Notes under the pieces: generated by a model | Told to the model about the DNA's origin: nothing | The model's input: only the letters and a program-made list of their open reading frames with translations | The model's database searches: none | DNA from: Isoetes taiwanensis | Lineage: Eukaryota; Streptophyta; Lycopodiopsida; Isoetales; Isoetaceae | Assembly: GCA_021234155.1 (NCBI GenBank) | Contig: JAJEKV010000777.1 | Span: 1-64,000 of the forward strand | Direction: 5' to 3' | DNA length: 64,000 nucleotides | Program-made: the position numbers and the translations under genes | Shown: piece after piece, positions 34,932 through 46,862 of the stretch | Position numbering within the stretch: position 1 is the stretch's first letter | Layout: each line of letters starts with the position of its first letter

Positions 34932-36234
34932 GTTTTCATTATTTGGGGAGTCTTGGATTCTCAGAGTCATTCTAATATTTACTCTACTGTGTAGAATCTT
35001 CATCGTGTTTGGCAACGTTGGAGCCCTTTTCTCCCATGCCATGATGTCTTTTCAATGGTATCCTGCAGAAAAAAAGGAACTAGAAAAGGAAGAAAACCCT
35101 TTGTCAGTATTTGTCAACAAAAGCAATACCAATTTTTTGCAGAGACTGAAATCATATATGAAACAGGGAATGTTAAAAAGAACTGAGCAGTCAATGTCAT
35201 CATGCTCGACTCTGCACAGAAAGGCAAGCAAAAATAATGGGACGATTTATAGATTCCTGAGGTGAAATCTTACCTTATTTTAATGCATAAACCTTCTGGC
35301 TACACATGCGCAGGTACTTAAGCAAATGGAAACAGAATATTTAACTTGACATAGCTATTCAAGCACTAGAAGTTACTGCTGATAGAGACTACTGCTGATT
35401 AAAGAATTGAAGGTAGACTGATGGAGAGATCTGGGAGAAAAAGTGGAGGTTCTGGTCTAGTTTGTCTATTTCAAGGGTACCTTGTAAGTGGTAGTTTGTT
35501 TTTGCTTGTTTGTTATGAGGGCCAGCTGTAGGCCAGCAGGTCGAAGTTAACAGCTTTTCTAGTCTTGTCCCTTAGTTTCTGCGAGCCCAACAAAGATACC
35601 ACTTTGCAATTTGCACTCCCTTGCATATTTATTGGTATACTAGTGCACTACTAAGGTATATATCTATGCACCTAGTAGTATCATTTTGCAAACCATTCAA
35701 TGACTTTGAATTCACACCGAGTGTATTGTTATACCACATATACAATCACTATACGATACATTGCTACACTGTGGACCATATATACAATGCATCATAATAA
35801 GAAATACCAAGAAGAGGATGTTTGTGATGCAGATGACACGAGATATAAAGTTATGTTTTGACATTTTTGAAAATATTCTCCTCCAAAAGGGAATCCTATT
35901 ATTTTAGGCAACGTCCTTTAATGTTGTCCTCTCTTTGGCATCTCATATTATCAAGATATAAGAGGATCAAATGGCACATGGTGATGTGGTCGTGCAATCC
36001 TCAAACACATGAATGTGCATCCCTAGGATTAGAAATCCCCTCATCAGCACAATATATTGATACAATATGTGATGCTGGTAAAAATCATCCAAACAATTTA
36101 GAATAGAGTGATATGGGTCTTTGAATATAGGGCATGCAATCTAACTCCCCTTGACATCCTGCCTAGATAACCATCCAAATGATTCGAATCGGAAAAATAA
36201 AACTAGTAGTAGAAGGTAAAGGAGCTACCTAAAG

Positions 36235-36352
36235 GAAGAGGTTATGGGAATTTTGGATCACATTGGTGTGAAGCACACCACTTTTATTGCACCTAAAAGA
36301 AGTGGTTATGGTATTGAATCATATTGCTTTTGGGGCACACCACTTTTATTGC
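36235..36352. repeat. Two-copy direct repeat, about 60 bp each
   Basis: Copies at 36235-36291 and 36299-36352 share GGTTATGG, ATTTGGATCA-like, and CACACCACTTTTATTGCA at the end. Identity is high only in the second half. Confidence 0.65.
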
Positions 36353-36515
36353 AGCAACATCCGTTATTCAACATCCATTATTGTGCGTAAGATGTGGCTC
36401 CCAAATAAAGTACTTAGTAGAAATCAAATAACATCAACAAGAACATCATGTTTATTGAATTAGAATGCTATAAGAAAGATATGTGAACTCACAATAAAAG
36501 TTTACAAGAAATTTA

Positions 36516-36541
36516 TCGCGGCGGCCTTGCGGCCGCCGCGA
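36516..36541. repeat. Perfect GC-rich hairpin palindrome
   Basis: Arms TCGCGGCGGCC and GGCCGCCGCGA are perfectly complementary over 11 bases around a TTGC loop, in otherwise AT-rich DNA. Confidence 0.85.
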
Positions 36542-39480
36542 ACATTTCTCTTCTCCAACCCACTGCAAAAGAAGTTTTGTGCTAAGTCGAATAGATCTCA
36601 ATTCTGGACATTTTTGAGCTGCGACGATAGATATGTATGTTGATTGCAGTTCACATATTGTGAGGCAAGTCAAGACATGCCTGTTCGACCCCATATTCTT
36701 TGCAGGAATGGTCTAGAGTGCCCAACATAGAATATTCCTCATAAACTACTGCAATCTAATGGCCTCGAAAAAATTTAGAACATGTGAAATGATAATACAC
36801 CCTACAAATAATGGAATATTACAAACTGCCTATATGTAGAGATGAGACAAAAAGTAAGTAGTTTTCAAAGTTAGTATGTCCCATAGGCCGATTGGCCATC
36901 GTGGACAATAAAAATCGTTCAATAATCATAACAAACCATCCATATTTTATCTCGCCCAACGTTCCATGACGAACAACCACAAATAGAAAGGGAATTTCCA
37001 ATAATATAGAAATTGGGTCTCTTTTTTCTTTGGGGTGTAATTTTATACGCCACATGGCACTCTTCTACAATGTGGAATGGAAGTTGGGTAGCCACATTCT
37101 CGCATGACAGCTCTCCCCCGATTACCATTTATCGTGGCTCGTTCTAGACCCAAAGCACCGTGTTTTGGAGTGACCACGGTTTGAATCCTTATTCGCGAGT
37201 TTTTGAATGCTTAATTCATAGTTTTGAATCGTAGTTTAAATTGGTTAGAAGACTCTGTTGTATTTGTCTTGCTATACCACAATGGTCTTTCAAAAGGTTT
37301 GTTAACCCTAGAAGTAGTATGATTAACCTATAATTTGTTAACATCAAGAGTTCATATTGATATGGGTATTCTTGCTAGTTGAAATTGGTTGTTTCACGAA
37401 CACAAAATTCTAACATTTGCATAGTATAGGCACCATATGCAACCATCTAACGGCATGTGAAGCAATGACAGTCTACAAAATTACATATGCAATGTGACAC
37501 ATCTGAAAGTGCATCAATTGGAATCCGGTGACACTAAGTTCCAAAATGCACAAACTTCACAAATAACCAGTAATATAGACATGGCACACTATTACTGAGC
37601 TGCAAAATGTAACTCTCCTACATGGATTCATGTTATTTCTAATTGAATACTTTGGCATAAACACGAAGCTTAATATCCTATGATAAATGTTTAGATATTC
37701 TTGGAGCTATGAGAACTATGAATCATGAACTATGAATATTCTGCATATCTGGCAGAACTTCAGTGCAAACTCTGCGTGAAATCAATCATGTCTCCATTGC
37801 AAATTATGTTATTCAGAAGTGAGGAACAACCTCTCATCGAGACAAAGCTGCATTCCGAAACACAAATGAGATGTTTATTGGTCATGGAAAATGAATAAGC
37901 AAATTGTTTGCAAAAATGATTATCGTGGTGAATTTGAAGTTTTCTTGGATGGTACTGGCAAATATCATAGCCATGCATGTTTAACACTAGCAGAAGATTG
38001 ACCAGCTCCATGCTGACCAATGTAATACAGATTGTATTCCAGGTTGGAAGCTTGCAAATAGTTCATTAAAATATGAGCTATGTGGCACGCTCCCTGTATC
38101 ATTGTTACACTTCATGCCTCATGAGATTCCAGGAGTTACATCTCCCATGCATTGGCATGCTCTTCGGCTGCTTTGCATGGCGTGTGGAAGATCATGATCT
38201 GCACAGCTTAGATTATTTACACTTGTGAGTACACCTAAGACCTGGTACGCTGTACCTCCAGATGCATCCCTTGCACTTCAGAAGTAGCGAGAATGTATGG
38301 GGGAAATATTGATCGCGAAGCTCCTTTTGCACTTCTTGGAGAAAAAACAACAATTATGTCACCGAAGTTCTTTGTAGGCTAGGTAAAACCGGATCTTGTA
38401 ACATATGTTACGAAAAAGAAGGAGAAGCTCCTTGCGGGGGATATGTTACGACAATCCCTTTTTGGTGAAGCTACTCCAAAAAATCTCCATAGTCGCAATC
38501 TCACGGCGGCTCAAGCTCCATAGCTCGCAATCTTTGAAGCTCAATTGAAAATCCTCGAATCTCTACAGAAAAACCTCGGCCCAGATTCATAGCTCGGGTG
38601 AATCGAATAGCTCGCAATCTTCTAATCTCGCAGAAAAATTCCAACTCGATTTTCCTTCTAGATGTTGAAGGAAAATTATGCAGAATGGATGCCGACCATA
38701 GCTTAGCACGACGCCACGCTTTGGATCACAAGAAACTTCTGACCTAGTAATTTTTGAACACATCGTCCAGTCAATTGCATGCAAAGGCTGTCAAATTTAG
38801 ATGGGAGCTTCAGGAGGGCTTGGAAGCTAAGATCTGGATCGGAATTGATGAGAATGCCCTCTTTTTCTGGCGGTGGTTGCCCTTGTTTCCAAATGCCCCT
38901 TTGCCCAATGCACGCCGGAGGCTTCGCTCCGCCATGATTTTTTCTTGGATGGGAATAAGCTCTTCTTGGCCAGTAAAATAAGCTCGAACTCTTTATTTTT
39001 GTTAATAACGCCATCGTCCAAACGCCGAGACCACCGAGTAAGCCCACCGCCGCCATAGCCAATGCGAGAACAATGAAACGAGGTCGTCGAAGGCCCTTCA
39101 TTTTTCATCTTTTTTTAAGAGCCCCTATTTTTTCCTTCCGGAAATACGTGTCGAATCCAGGAAGAGGCATCAACGCCGAATATGCCTAAAGAATCTTTCC
39201 CATAATAATTATACATGTATTGATACTAAAACGATAAAGTCAAAATTGAACACGTCCAAAAAATATTGGAAATACTCCACGTGCAAGGAAAAAAATTAAC
39301 AACTTCATGTGGTTTTTAAAAATGGAATAGGCTATGTTTTAATAAATGTGCTTATAAACCTCTAAATAATGTTGGGAGAACTTCGGGGTACAAGGAAAAT
39401 AACAAAATGAAATTTTGAGTTAGTGCATTTTAGGAAAATGCTAGGCTACTTGTTCTGCTTCATGGAAATGACACTAAGTA

Positions 39481-39759
39481 TATTAGAATTCAAGCTGTAC
39501 ATTAGAGTACATTAGATACATTGATGTACATTAGATACATTGAAATGCATCATGTACATCTCTGGCCTTTGGCCTTCTGTTTCCGGTTGTTGGCCTTTCA
39601 GTGCCATTTATTCCATGTATTCATAGATTACATGCAATATAGAGAATATCCAGATTGTTCCTATTCTATTCCTATTGTGTCTCTTCCATTCTTGCTTTTG
39701 CTTTGGCTCACTCTGTGCTGCAGATTTGTATCAGTCCATAGCTGATACATTTTCCAACA
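39481..39759 (+). repeat. 5-prime LTR of the Copia element
   Basis: Starts TATTAGAATTCAAG where the right LTR has TGTTAAAATTCAAG, so the canonical TG is mutated, and ends CCAACA. It includes internally repeated ACATTAGATACATTG units; the right LTR has one extra nine-base unit. Confidence 0.95.
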
Positions 39760-39771
39760 TGGTATCAGAGC
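39760..39771 (+). other. Primer-binding site (initiator tRNA-Met type)
   Basis: TGGTATCAGAGC immediately follows the left LTR, the standard plant Copia primer site. Confidence 0.9.
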
Positions 39772-39856
39772 CTATTGGCATGTAAAGGGAAGTTCGACAA
39801 TAGAGGAACTTGGGAGAACCATTCTGGAAGAATACTTATCTGATCAAGAGAAGAGC

Positions 39857-40640
39857 ATGGAGACCAGATCTGTATCAGCAATTCTGAAGCCTCCTATGTT
39901 TGATGCAAAGGGTTTCAAGGCTGGAAGAAATCTATGAAGTTATATCTAATGGCAGAGGATGTCTGGGATATAGTGGATAGGTCTGAAACTAAACCAGAGA
40001 ATGTTGTGACAGCTGCTCAAATCAAGCTTCAAAAGGATTGGCAACGTCGTAATAATAGAGCAATGGCTTGCATATGTATGTGTCTTTCCAGAGCTATAGT
40101 CATGCAAGTAGATGTGGATCAGAGCAGCTATTCTCTTTGGATTTGGCTTGAAGATAAGTATGGCACCAAAACAGAAGGTGATGCATTTATATACACATAT
40201 TAGGAATTGCAAGTATGTGGAAGGAGCTGATCTGAATACACACATAAATCAAATGACGGAGATGTTGATATGTTGGCAGCAACGGATTCCAAGTATGCAG
40301 TTCCAGAGGGGCAACAAAAGCTCTAGTTATATGCTTCTCTTCCAAATTCATGGGAAACCTTTGTTGATTTCTTGACAGCTCAAAATAGTCTTTCAAGAGA
40401 TGAAGGAGATGCGCTTGAAAGGCAAAGTGGAGGATTCCAAGCCATCACAAGCTATGCTTGCACGAGGGAGGCAAGACAAAAAGCCTCATTACAAAAAGCA
40501 GTAGGATGGAAAGGTGGAAGGATGAAAAGGAGCACATCCCAAGAAAGTTTATGCAGTCGATTGTCCAGAGGAAAAGAACAAATCAGAGAAAGCACACCTA
40601 GTTGAGGCATATGTCATCAAAGGAGAGGCTTCTCTTGTTA
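39857..40640 (+). pseudogene. Copia gag relic
   Basis: The frame starts METRSVSAILKPPMFDAKGF, then shifts into an ORF (39934-40203) reading YLMAEDVWDIVDRS and LQKDWQRRNNRAMACICM, which matches the Copia gag pattern of a W-x-x-x-D segment followed by an A-x-x-x-I segment. At least three frame changes occur. I see no intact CCHC zinc knuckle before the protease. Confidence 0.75.
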
Positions 40641-40649
40641 TCAAATCAG

Positions 40650-41957
40650 ACCGGAGTCTCAGAATTAAAGGGGAAGCTTATGTTGTGGAAACAAGTGCAT
40701 GTGTTGCCGCTGGAAAGAAGGTTCTTACAGTGGATTCTGCATGCACATTAGTGATGCTGAAGGATATGGATATGTTCTCAAGTTATCAAAGTGACGAAAG
40801 TCTGGTGCAATTGAGAGATCACAGTGAAATTAAAGCACAAGGAATTGGTCAATATCATTTCACACTATTGAATGGTGAAAGTATAGTGCTTCCAAAAACC
40901 TTACATGTCCCGGAATTGCGGAAAAAACTTTTGTCAGTTGCATGTGCAGCATATGCTGGTCTGCAAGTTTTCTTTGATGATAAGGAAGTTCTTTTCTTGA
41001 ATAATGCATGAATTGAAGGGGATATAGTGGCCAAAGGCTCAAGACATGGCAATTTGTATGAGCTGGAGGTGTCTGATCCAAATCAGACCCTAGTAGTATC
41101 AGCCAAAGAAAAGGAGAAAGTGCTACTTTGGCACAAAAGGTACGGTCATGCTAATGTTTAGCTTTAGAAATAATGCAGCGGAAGAACATGGTTCATGGCA
41201 GACTCGAATCTTTGTGAAGCATGCATCCTTGGTAAGCACCCTCGCAGATCATTTGCAAGTATAGGCAGCAGAGCTAAGCAAGTGCTAGAGCTTGTCCACT
41301 CAGATCTTTGTGAACCAACATAGGTGTCTGCCGCATTGGTAAGGCAATATATTTCATCACGTTCATTGATGATTTTAGTCGGAAAACAATTGTCTATTTT
41401 CTAACCAAGAAACATGATGCTCTTGAGGCTTTTAAATTGTATAAAGCATGTGTAGAAAATCAGACAAGGAAGTGGATCAAGCAGTTGCGCACTGATGGTG
41501 GTGGAGAGTATCTTAGTGATCTCTTCCATGATACATGTGACCAGGCAGGGATCCAGCGCCAATGCACAACGAGGGCTACACTCCTCAACAAAATGGTGCT
41601 GCGGAGAGGAAGAATCACACTTTGTGCAATGCGACAAGAAGTATGCTTGCTGAAAGTCATTTGCCAAAGTATTTTTGGGCTGATGCAATTGTTGCAACAG
41701 TTCATGTGCAAAATAGATTGACCACAGTTGCATTGGATAATGAGATGACTCCAGAAGAAGCTTGGTTTGGAGAGAAACCGGATGTTTCTCATTTGCGCGC
41801 CTTTGGATGTACCGCTTATATACATGCACCTGAGCATTTGCGCAGAAAATTTGATGCCCGTAGCACCAAATGCACTTTTATTAGCTATGCGCCTAATCAT
41901 ATAGCATACTTGTTGTGGGATCAGGAGCGGAGAAGGTATACACCAACTCAGAAGTAG
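40650..41957 (+). pseudogene. Copia protease and integrase relic
   Basis: The protease region reads KKVLTVDSACTLVMLKD in place of the usual DSGAS(x)HM active site, so the catalytic Asp is kept but the loop is altered. It is followed by GIGQYHFTLLNG. The integrase region has LLWHKRYGHAN (zinc-binding H-H part), LVHSDLCEP (first catalytic Asp), RTDGGGEYLSDLF (second), GYTPQQNGAAERKNHTL (catalytic Glu) and HLRAFGCTAYIHAP. Stops and frameshifts near 41010, 41160 and 41560 break the reading. Confidence 0.85.
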
Positions 41958-42349
41958 TTTTTGATGAGTCAAATTCTATGTGTATTGATCCACTTGCAGA
42001 TGGAAACTTCATTCAAGACAAATATCTTGTTCTTGATGATCCTCCACTCGTTGAGCTTCAAGATTTGAGGCTGGACCAGCAGCAAGATATGCCTTTACCA
42101 GTGGATCTGCAACAACACATCAATGATGATCCACCTCATAATCAAGTTCTTCCTGATCCTCGGTTCATTGAAATGCCCCCCCTCCTCTGCTCAACCTTTG
42201 CCACCACGTAGCAGAACACATTCTCGTAAAGTTCTTGAAAATGATGAACTTAGTTTGGTTGAATGGTGTTGCTTGGCAGTGCAAGGTGAACCAGCAAGCA
42301 TTGAGGAAGCATGGGCTTCCTCCAAGCCCACATTGGAAATAGGGCGGTG

Positions 42350-43640
42350 AGGTAGAGCTCGCGATCCATGGATGCAAACCCGGTATGGGAACTTGCTGAT
42401 TTGCCCATTGGCGCGAGTGGATTGCAAATGGCTATTCAAAAAAAAGTACAAGGCTGATGACAGCCTTGGCAAGTATAAGGCTTGGCTAGTTGCTCGAGGT
42501 TTCAGCCAAGTCAAAGGTCTTGATTACGATGAGTCTTTTCACCGGGCATGAGAATGAATAGCTTGCGTGTTTTGCTTGCCTTAGGAGCCAAATTGGATTG
42601 GGAAATTCATCAAATGGATGTGGATCGGCATTACGAATGGAGATCTTCTTGAGGACATCTATATGCTGCAACCTTCAGGTTTTGAAGTACCCGGCCAGGA
42701 AAACAAGGTATGTAAACTCTGGAAGGCCATTTATGGCTTAAAGCAGGCATCTTGTATTTGGTACAAGAAGTTTGATGATGCACTTAAGCATGAAGGATTT
42801 CAACTTGCTACAACAGATTCTAATGTTTACATCAAGTGCATGGGAGGTATGTATTTGATTTTAGTGCTATATGTGGATGATATGCTTGCAATGGGCAGCA
42901 ATCTTCTTGATGTTCAAGCACTTAAATCTAAACTAACTAGCAGGTTTAAGATGAAAGATTTGGGTGCAACTAGCTCTTTCTTGGGTATGCAGATACATCG
43001 TGATAGGAAGAAGAGGCTAATTCATTTCAGTTTGAGCAATTTCGCATGGCAGATTGTAAGCATGTTTCCACGCCACTGGAAGCTGGCATAAAATTATTTG
43101 AAGATGAACCTGTTTGTGACAATGTGCAGTCATCTTCTCTACCATATAGGCAGCTTGTTGGGAGTTTGATGTATCTCATGACCATAACACGACCTGATCG
43201 TCGTTTTGCTGTGCTTGCATTGAGTTAGTTTAACCACTGTTATGAGTTAAAGCATTGGCAGCTAGCAAAGCGTGTTCTTCGCTATTTGCAAGGAACAAAA
43301 TTCTCATTCCACTACAGGTAGCACATGAATGTTTTATGGAGGTGCAGTAGGGTGGATAAGCAAAAAGCAATCTGTTGTAGCACGATCTTCAGCAGAGGCA
43401 GAATACATTACTTTATCTACTGAACTTGCAGATCTTGTTTGGTATAATCGTTTGCTTGATGATGTTGGTATTTCTGCGCAGCAGCCTATTCATGTTTATG
43501 TGGACAACCAAAGTTGCATGAAAATGGCAGAGCGTCCAGGACATCATCCTCGGACAAAGCAGCAATCAATTCATTATTCTACTTGCCCACTGGTGCAATG
43601 GTTGCAGATATATTTACTAAGCCACTGGGTACACAAAAGT
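42350..43640 (+). pseudogene. Copia reverse transcriptase and RNase H relic
   Basis: Reads KARLVARGFSQ-like sequence near 42475, then EDIYMLQPSGFEVPGQENKV, AIYGLKQASCIWYKKFD, the polymerase active site YVDDM (about 42870), LGMQIHRDRKK, LVGSLMYLMTITRPD, and the RNase H end KKQSVVARSSAEAEY followed by HVYVDNQS. Order and motifs are typical of plant Copia; several frame changes and an internal stop at about 43228 leave it non-functional. Confidence 0.88.
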
Positions 43641-43700
43641 TTGTACAATTTAGATTAGCACTTGGTGTTATACCATTTCAGTAGCTTCAGATTATCCAGC

Positions 43701-43710
43701 TAAAGGGGAG
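43701..43710 (+). other. Polypurine tract
   Basis: TAAAGGGGAG directly precedes the right LTR and would prime plus-strand DNA synthesis. Confidence 0.8.
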
Positions 43711-43998
43711 TGTTAAAATTCAAGTTGTACATTAGAGTACATTAGATACATTAATGTACATTAGAGTACATTAGATACATTGAATTACATCATGTACATC
43801 TCTGGCCTTTGGTCTTCTGTTTTCGGTGGTTGACCTTTCAGTGCCATTTATTCCATATATTTATAGATTACATGCAATACAGAGAATATCCAGATTGTTC
43901 CTATTCTATTCCTATTGTGTCTCTTCCATTCTTTTTTCGCTTTGACTCACTCTGTGCTGCAAGTTTGTATCAATCCATAGCTGATATGTTTTTCAACA
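43711..43998 (+). repeat. 3-prime LTR of the Copia element
   Basis: Starts TGTTAAAATTC and ends TTTCAACA; 288 bases against 279 for the left copy. A TG...CA terminus is retained here. Confidence 0.95.
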
Positions 43999-44009
43999 AA
44001 GTATTCAGT

Positions 44010-44031
44010 GGGTAAAAGCACGCTGTGGTGT
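44010..44031 (+). repeat. Left terminal inverted repeat
   Basis: 22 bases starting GGGTAAAAGCACGC and ending TGTGGTGT, preceded by CAGT. It lies six bases beyond the Copia target duplication. Confidence 0.88.
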
Positions 44032-44065
44032 TCCAATTCGGCTGTCCCCCCTGTCCCCCCAAAAT

Positions 44066-44998
44066 GTGGCGTTGTATCCACCACTAATTATGGCACTGCT
44101 CAGCTGCCGTTATTTAAGAATAGAGTTGGGGGAAATTCTAATTTCAAAAACTAAAATTCAAATTCAAATTCCTATTCTTTGGCCCCTTCCTGTTCTTTGT
44201 CTACGTCCTGTTCTTTGGCTCCCTCCCTGCTGCAAGCTCCAATCCATTGTGGATATGGATGTCAATGAGGTAATCTGTCCACAAACTGGCATTTCAGACA
44301 GGAGAAAACGAAGAAGAACCAAGGAACAAGAAATGTTGAAGAAAAGACGGCAGAGGAAAAGAAGAAGAGAAGAAAAATTGGAGCTTGCAGAATTGGCAAA
44401 AGGATCCGGTTCATCAAGAAGTGCAAGCAGTAAACGCCGTATTGTCCTTAATTTGCTAACGTCTTTCTATAAACAGACCAGAAGAATGGAGGATAGCACG
44501 AAGAAAGAAATTTTACTTGATTTTTTGAGGGATATAACATTGGAAAAATTCATAGGTGAAGAATTAAAGGATTTGGAAGCCAAGAGCATCGTTATAAGGA
44601 GCCTCTGGGACTCCATGCAGACTGTCAAACTCTCTACCAGCAATGACTGCCTAGCAGCCAAGAATAGCTGCCTTGCAATGTCTGTACCATGCCATGCAGA
44701 TTCTGAAACAAGTGACAAAATCAGCCAGCGAGATCTTGGAAAGGTATTAGGTGTTCACCCAAGAAACCTGCAAAAGGCAAAGAAAAAAAGGGAAGAGATC
44801 GATTACAATGGTGGGAAATGGGTTTCTTACAAGAGGGCTAAAAGATTCGATGCAATTTCAGATGAACATATAGAAAAGATTCAAAAATTTTGGATTGAGA
44901 ACACCAGAGTGTCTCCTAACACAAAGGATGTTAGAACTAGAAGATTGGAGAGAAATGTAAGAGAAGAACATGCTGCCCACTATCTGGAGGAATCACAT
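44066..44998 (+). pseudogene. Transposase gene, exon 1 (N-terminal basic and HTH-like region)
   Basis: Open for 311 codons to a GT donor (GTTAGT at 44999) in phase 0. The start may be the ATG at 44066 or, more likely, 44255 (MDVNEVICPQ), since the first 63 codons look like non-coding sequence near the terminus. A strongly basic run (DRRKRRRTKEQ, then KKRRQRKRRREEK) would serve as a nuclear signal or DNA contact. SQRDLGKVLGVHPRNLQKAK looks like a helix-turn-helix. The end, TRVSPNTKDVR, then HAAHYLEESH, continues directly into exon 2 at 46863. This exon itself is intact; the gene is counted as a pseudogene because later exons are broken. Confidence 0.65.
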
Positions 44999-46862
44999 GT
45001 TAGTTTATTTCTGTTATTCATGTTTTCTTAGTTATGGTGCTTAGTGTGGTGGTTATTGTGTTGTACAGTGATTGTGGTGTACTGTATGCAACATGTGAAT
45101 TGTGTGTAGTTGATTCTAGTCTGAAATGCAATATTTAATATTTGGAATATTATTAGAACATGATAGAATTGAGTACTCCTTTACTGGGTGTGTGTACAGT
45201 CTAAAAATATTTGAGAATGTTAACTAACTGATCCTGAGATACAAATTTTTGTTGAATAAAAATAATTTTTGTCGATTCAAGCACGACTTCCGTTGGAAAG
45301 TATGATATATTAAAAAAAGGATCTTATAAAATTTGGCTTTACAAAATTTGGCTTTCCATTGAAAGCTCTGTACTCGAGAACTAAATTTACATGTATGATT
45401 TCCTAAGCAACAGGAAATGCTGGTATGACTGGCTCGAGAACTGGTGCATCCAAAATTATTGTTTTCTGCACTAAACCATCTAAGCTTTTCTGCGGTCATC
45501 CCAATTTAACAGATGAGGTTTGCCGGTGCTTCCTCGCATCCCCCCGGTGGTAAGGCACGCAATTTGCCATTAAAACCCGCCAAGGCGAGTCGAGCGGACA
45601 AGTGACAGAGAACAAATATACCAGCTGCCCTTGTAGCAGCATGTAACATAAGCTCATGGACCTTGTCTAAGAGCTCTCTTCCTGATAATCGACTCCAAGC
45701 ATAGCCATTGAAGGCCCGGCATCCATTCGTTGTATGCCTTTAGGTTGGATTCGAATAAAGCCAAAGAAGGTGGATTTAGGCATATCCACCTTGGAGATTG
45801 ATCATGAGCCCCGTTTAACATGTGTCGAATGCCCTCCTCGCCACCCTACAATAGCCGTGAGTGTCCTACCATGTTGCCGAATGAACTTGTTGAATTGGCT
45901 AATTTGGAATGAAACGCCAAAAATCGACGTAGGAAGCAGGATTTAGGACCCGTGATCCTTTTCTAATGATTAGAAGAGGAATGTAATTATTATCGTGGTG
46001 TCTGAATTTCAGAAGTGTTTATGAGAGCGGGGCTAAGCAGATTTTTTATGTCGGGGCTAAATAGGATAAAAGTTGGTGTGGTGTGGTGTGGGTTGCGTTA
46101 TGTCCATGGTGTCATGTGGGTGTGTGCATGTTAATGTATGATATCGTGGATTCAATTTTATTTATTCCCCCTCACCCCACCACACCCCATCTATTCCACC
46201 ACCATAGACTACCACCACATCTTTTGCGACCACCACATTACCACCACATGCACACACATCCCACCACATCCCACGCCACACCCCTCCACCACCACCACCA
46301 CACTCCACCACCACCACATCACACCACAATCCACAACACCACACCACACCACCACCACTACACCCCCCCACCACACCACCACCACCACCACACTCCACCC
46401 ACACACCACCACGACCACCACACCCCCCACCACCACACCCACCACACCACATCATACCACCACACACCACTACACACACCACCACCACCACCCCCCACCA
46501 CCACGCCCCATCACCACACCACACACCACTCCACCACACACCACCACCACCACCCCCACCACCACCCCCACCCCCACCCCCACCACCACACCACACACCA
46601 CTCCACCACACTCCACCACCACCACACCCCACCACCACCACACACCACTCCACCATCCCCCACCACCACACTCCACCACCACTCCACACTCCACCATTTG
46701 GTGTATGGTGTGTGGTGAATGGTGTGGTGTGTGATGGGGTGTGGTGTGGGTACACAACACTAAGGTGCTCGTTCTGGTGAATATGATGAGTGTGGGGCAT
46801 GGTATGGTGCATGGTTTGGTGTGGTATACACATCCTAACAGTTTAGTGTTCATTTCATGCAG
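44999..46862 (+). other. Transposase intron containing the (CCA)n tract
   Basis: GTTAGT donor and TTTCATGCAG acceptor join two coding exons in phase 0, so this 1864-base segment is well supported as an intron. It includes non-repetitive sequence to about 46150 and then the CCA tract. A 91-codon - ORF at 45224-45499 inside it has no recognisable features. Confidence 0.65.
46160..46830 (+). repeat. (CCA)n tract with short complementary TGG tail, in transposase intron
   Basis: From about 46160 to 46697 the + strand is an irregular CCA, CCAC and CACCC repeat almost devoid of G. From 46697 to about 46830 it flips to TGG and GTGTGG-rich sequence. The two parts can pair, so a transcript would form a hairpin. 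Long ORFs on both strands here (His, Thr and Pro-rich, or Gly and Val-rich) are artefacts of the three-base periodicity. Confidence 0.9.

Larger units (their letters stand above)
34671..39475. other. 3-prime flank and long stretch without a supported gene
   Basis: After the GH17 3-prime region, only short ORFs occur. A direct repeat (36235-36352) and a GC-rich palindrome (36516-36541) stand out. A 132-codon - ORF at 38703-39101 starts MKGLRRPRFIVLALAMAAVG, which resembles a signal anchor. It then runs into low-similarity sequence whose other frames look equally plausible, so I do not call it a gene. Confidence 0.45.
39481..43998 (+). mobile_element. Ty1/Copia LTR retrotransposon, structurally complete but coding-dead
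   Basis: Two direct LTRs (39481-39759 and 43711-43998) enclose a tRNA-Met type primer site, gag-protease-integrase-RT-RNase H in Copia order, and a purine tract. A five-base AAGTA directly precedes the left LTR (39476-39480) and directly follows the right LTR (43999-44003), which marks the target duplication. By eye the LTRs differ at roughly 8 percent of positions, mostly transitions, plus a nine-base indel. The internal frames are broken by many stops and shifts. It inserted six bases from the end of the DNA transposon that starts at 44010. Confidence 0.95.

Noticed and set aside
38703-39101. 132-codon - ORF with hydrophobic N-terminus
   Set aside because: Other frames over the same bases look equally coding-like, and there is no domain or splice support; kept only as a note in the intergenic entry.
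46083-46853. Long overlapping ORFs encoding His, Thr, Pro-rich or Gly, Val-rich proteins
   Set aside because: All arise from the three-base periodicity of the (CCA)n tract, which lies in an intron supported by phase-0 exon joining.
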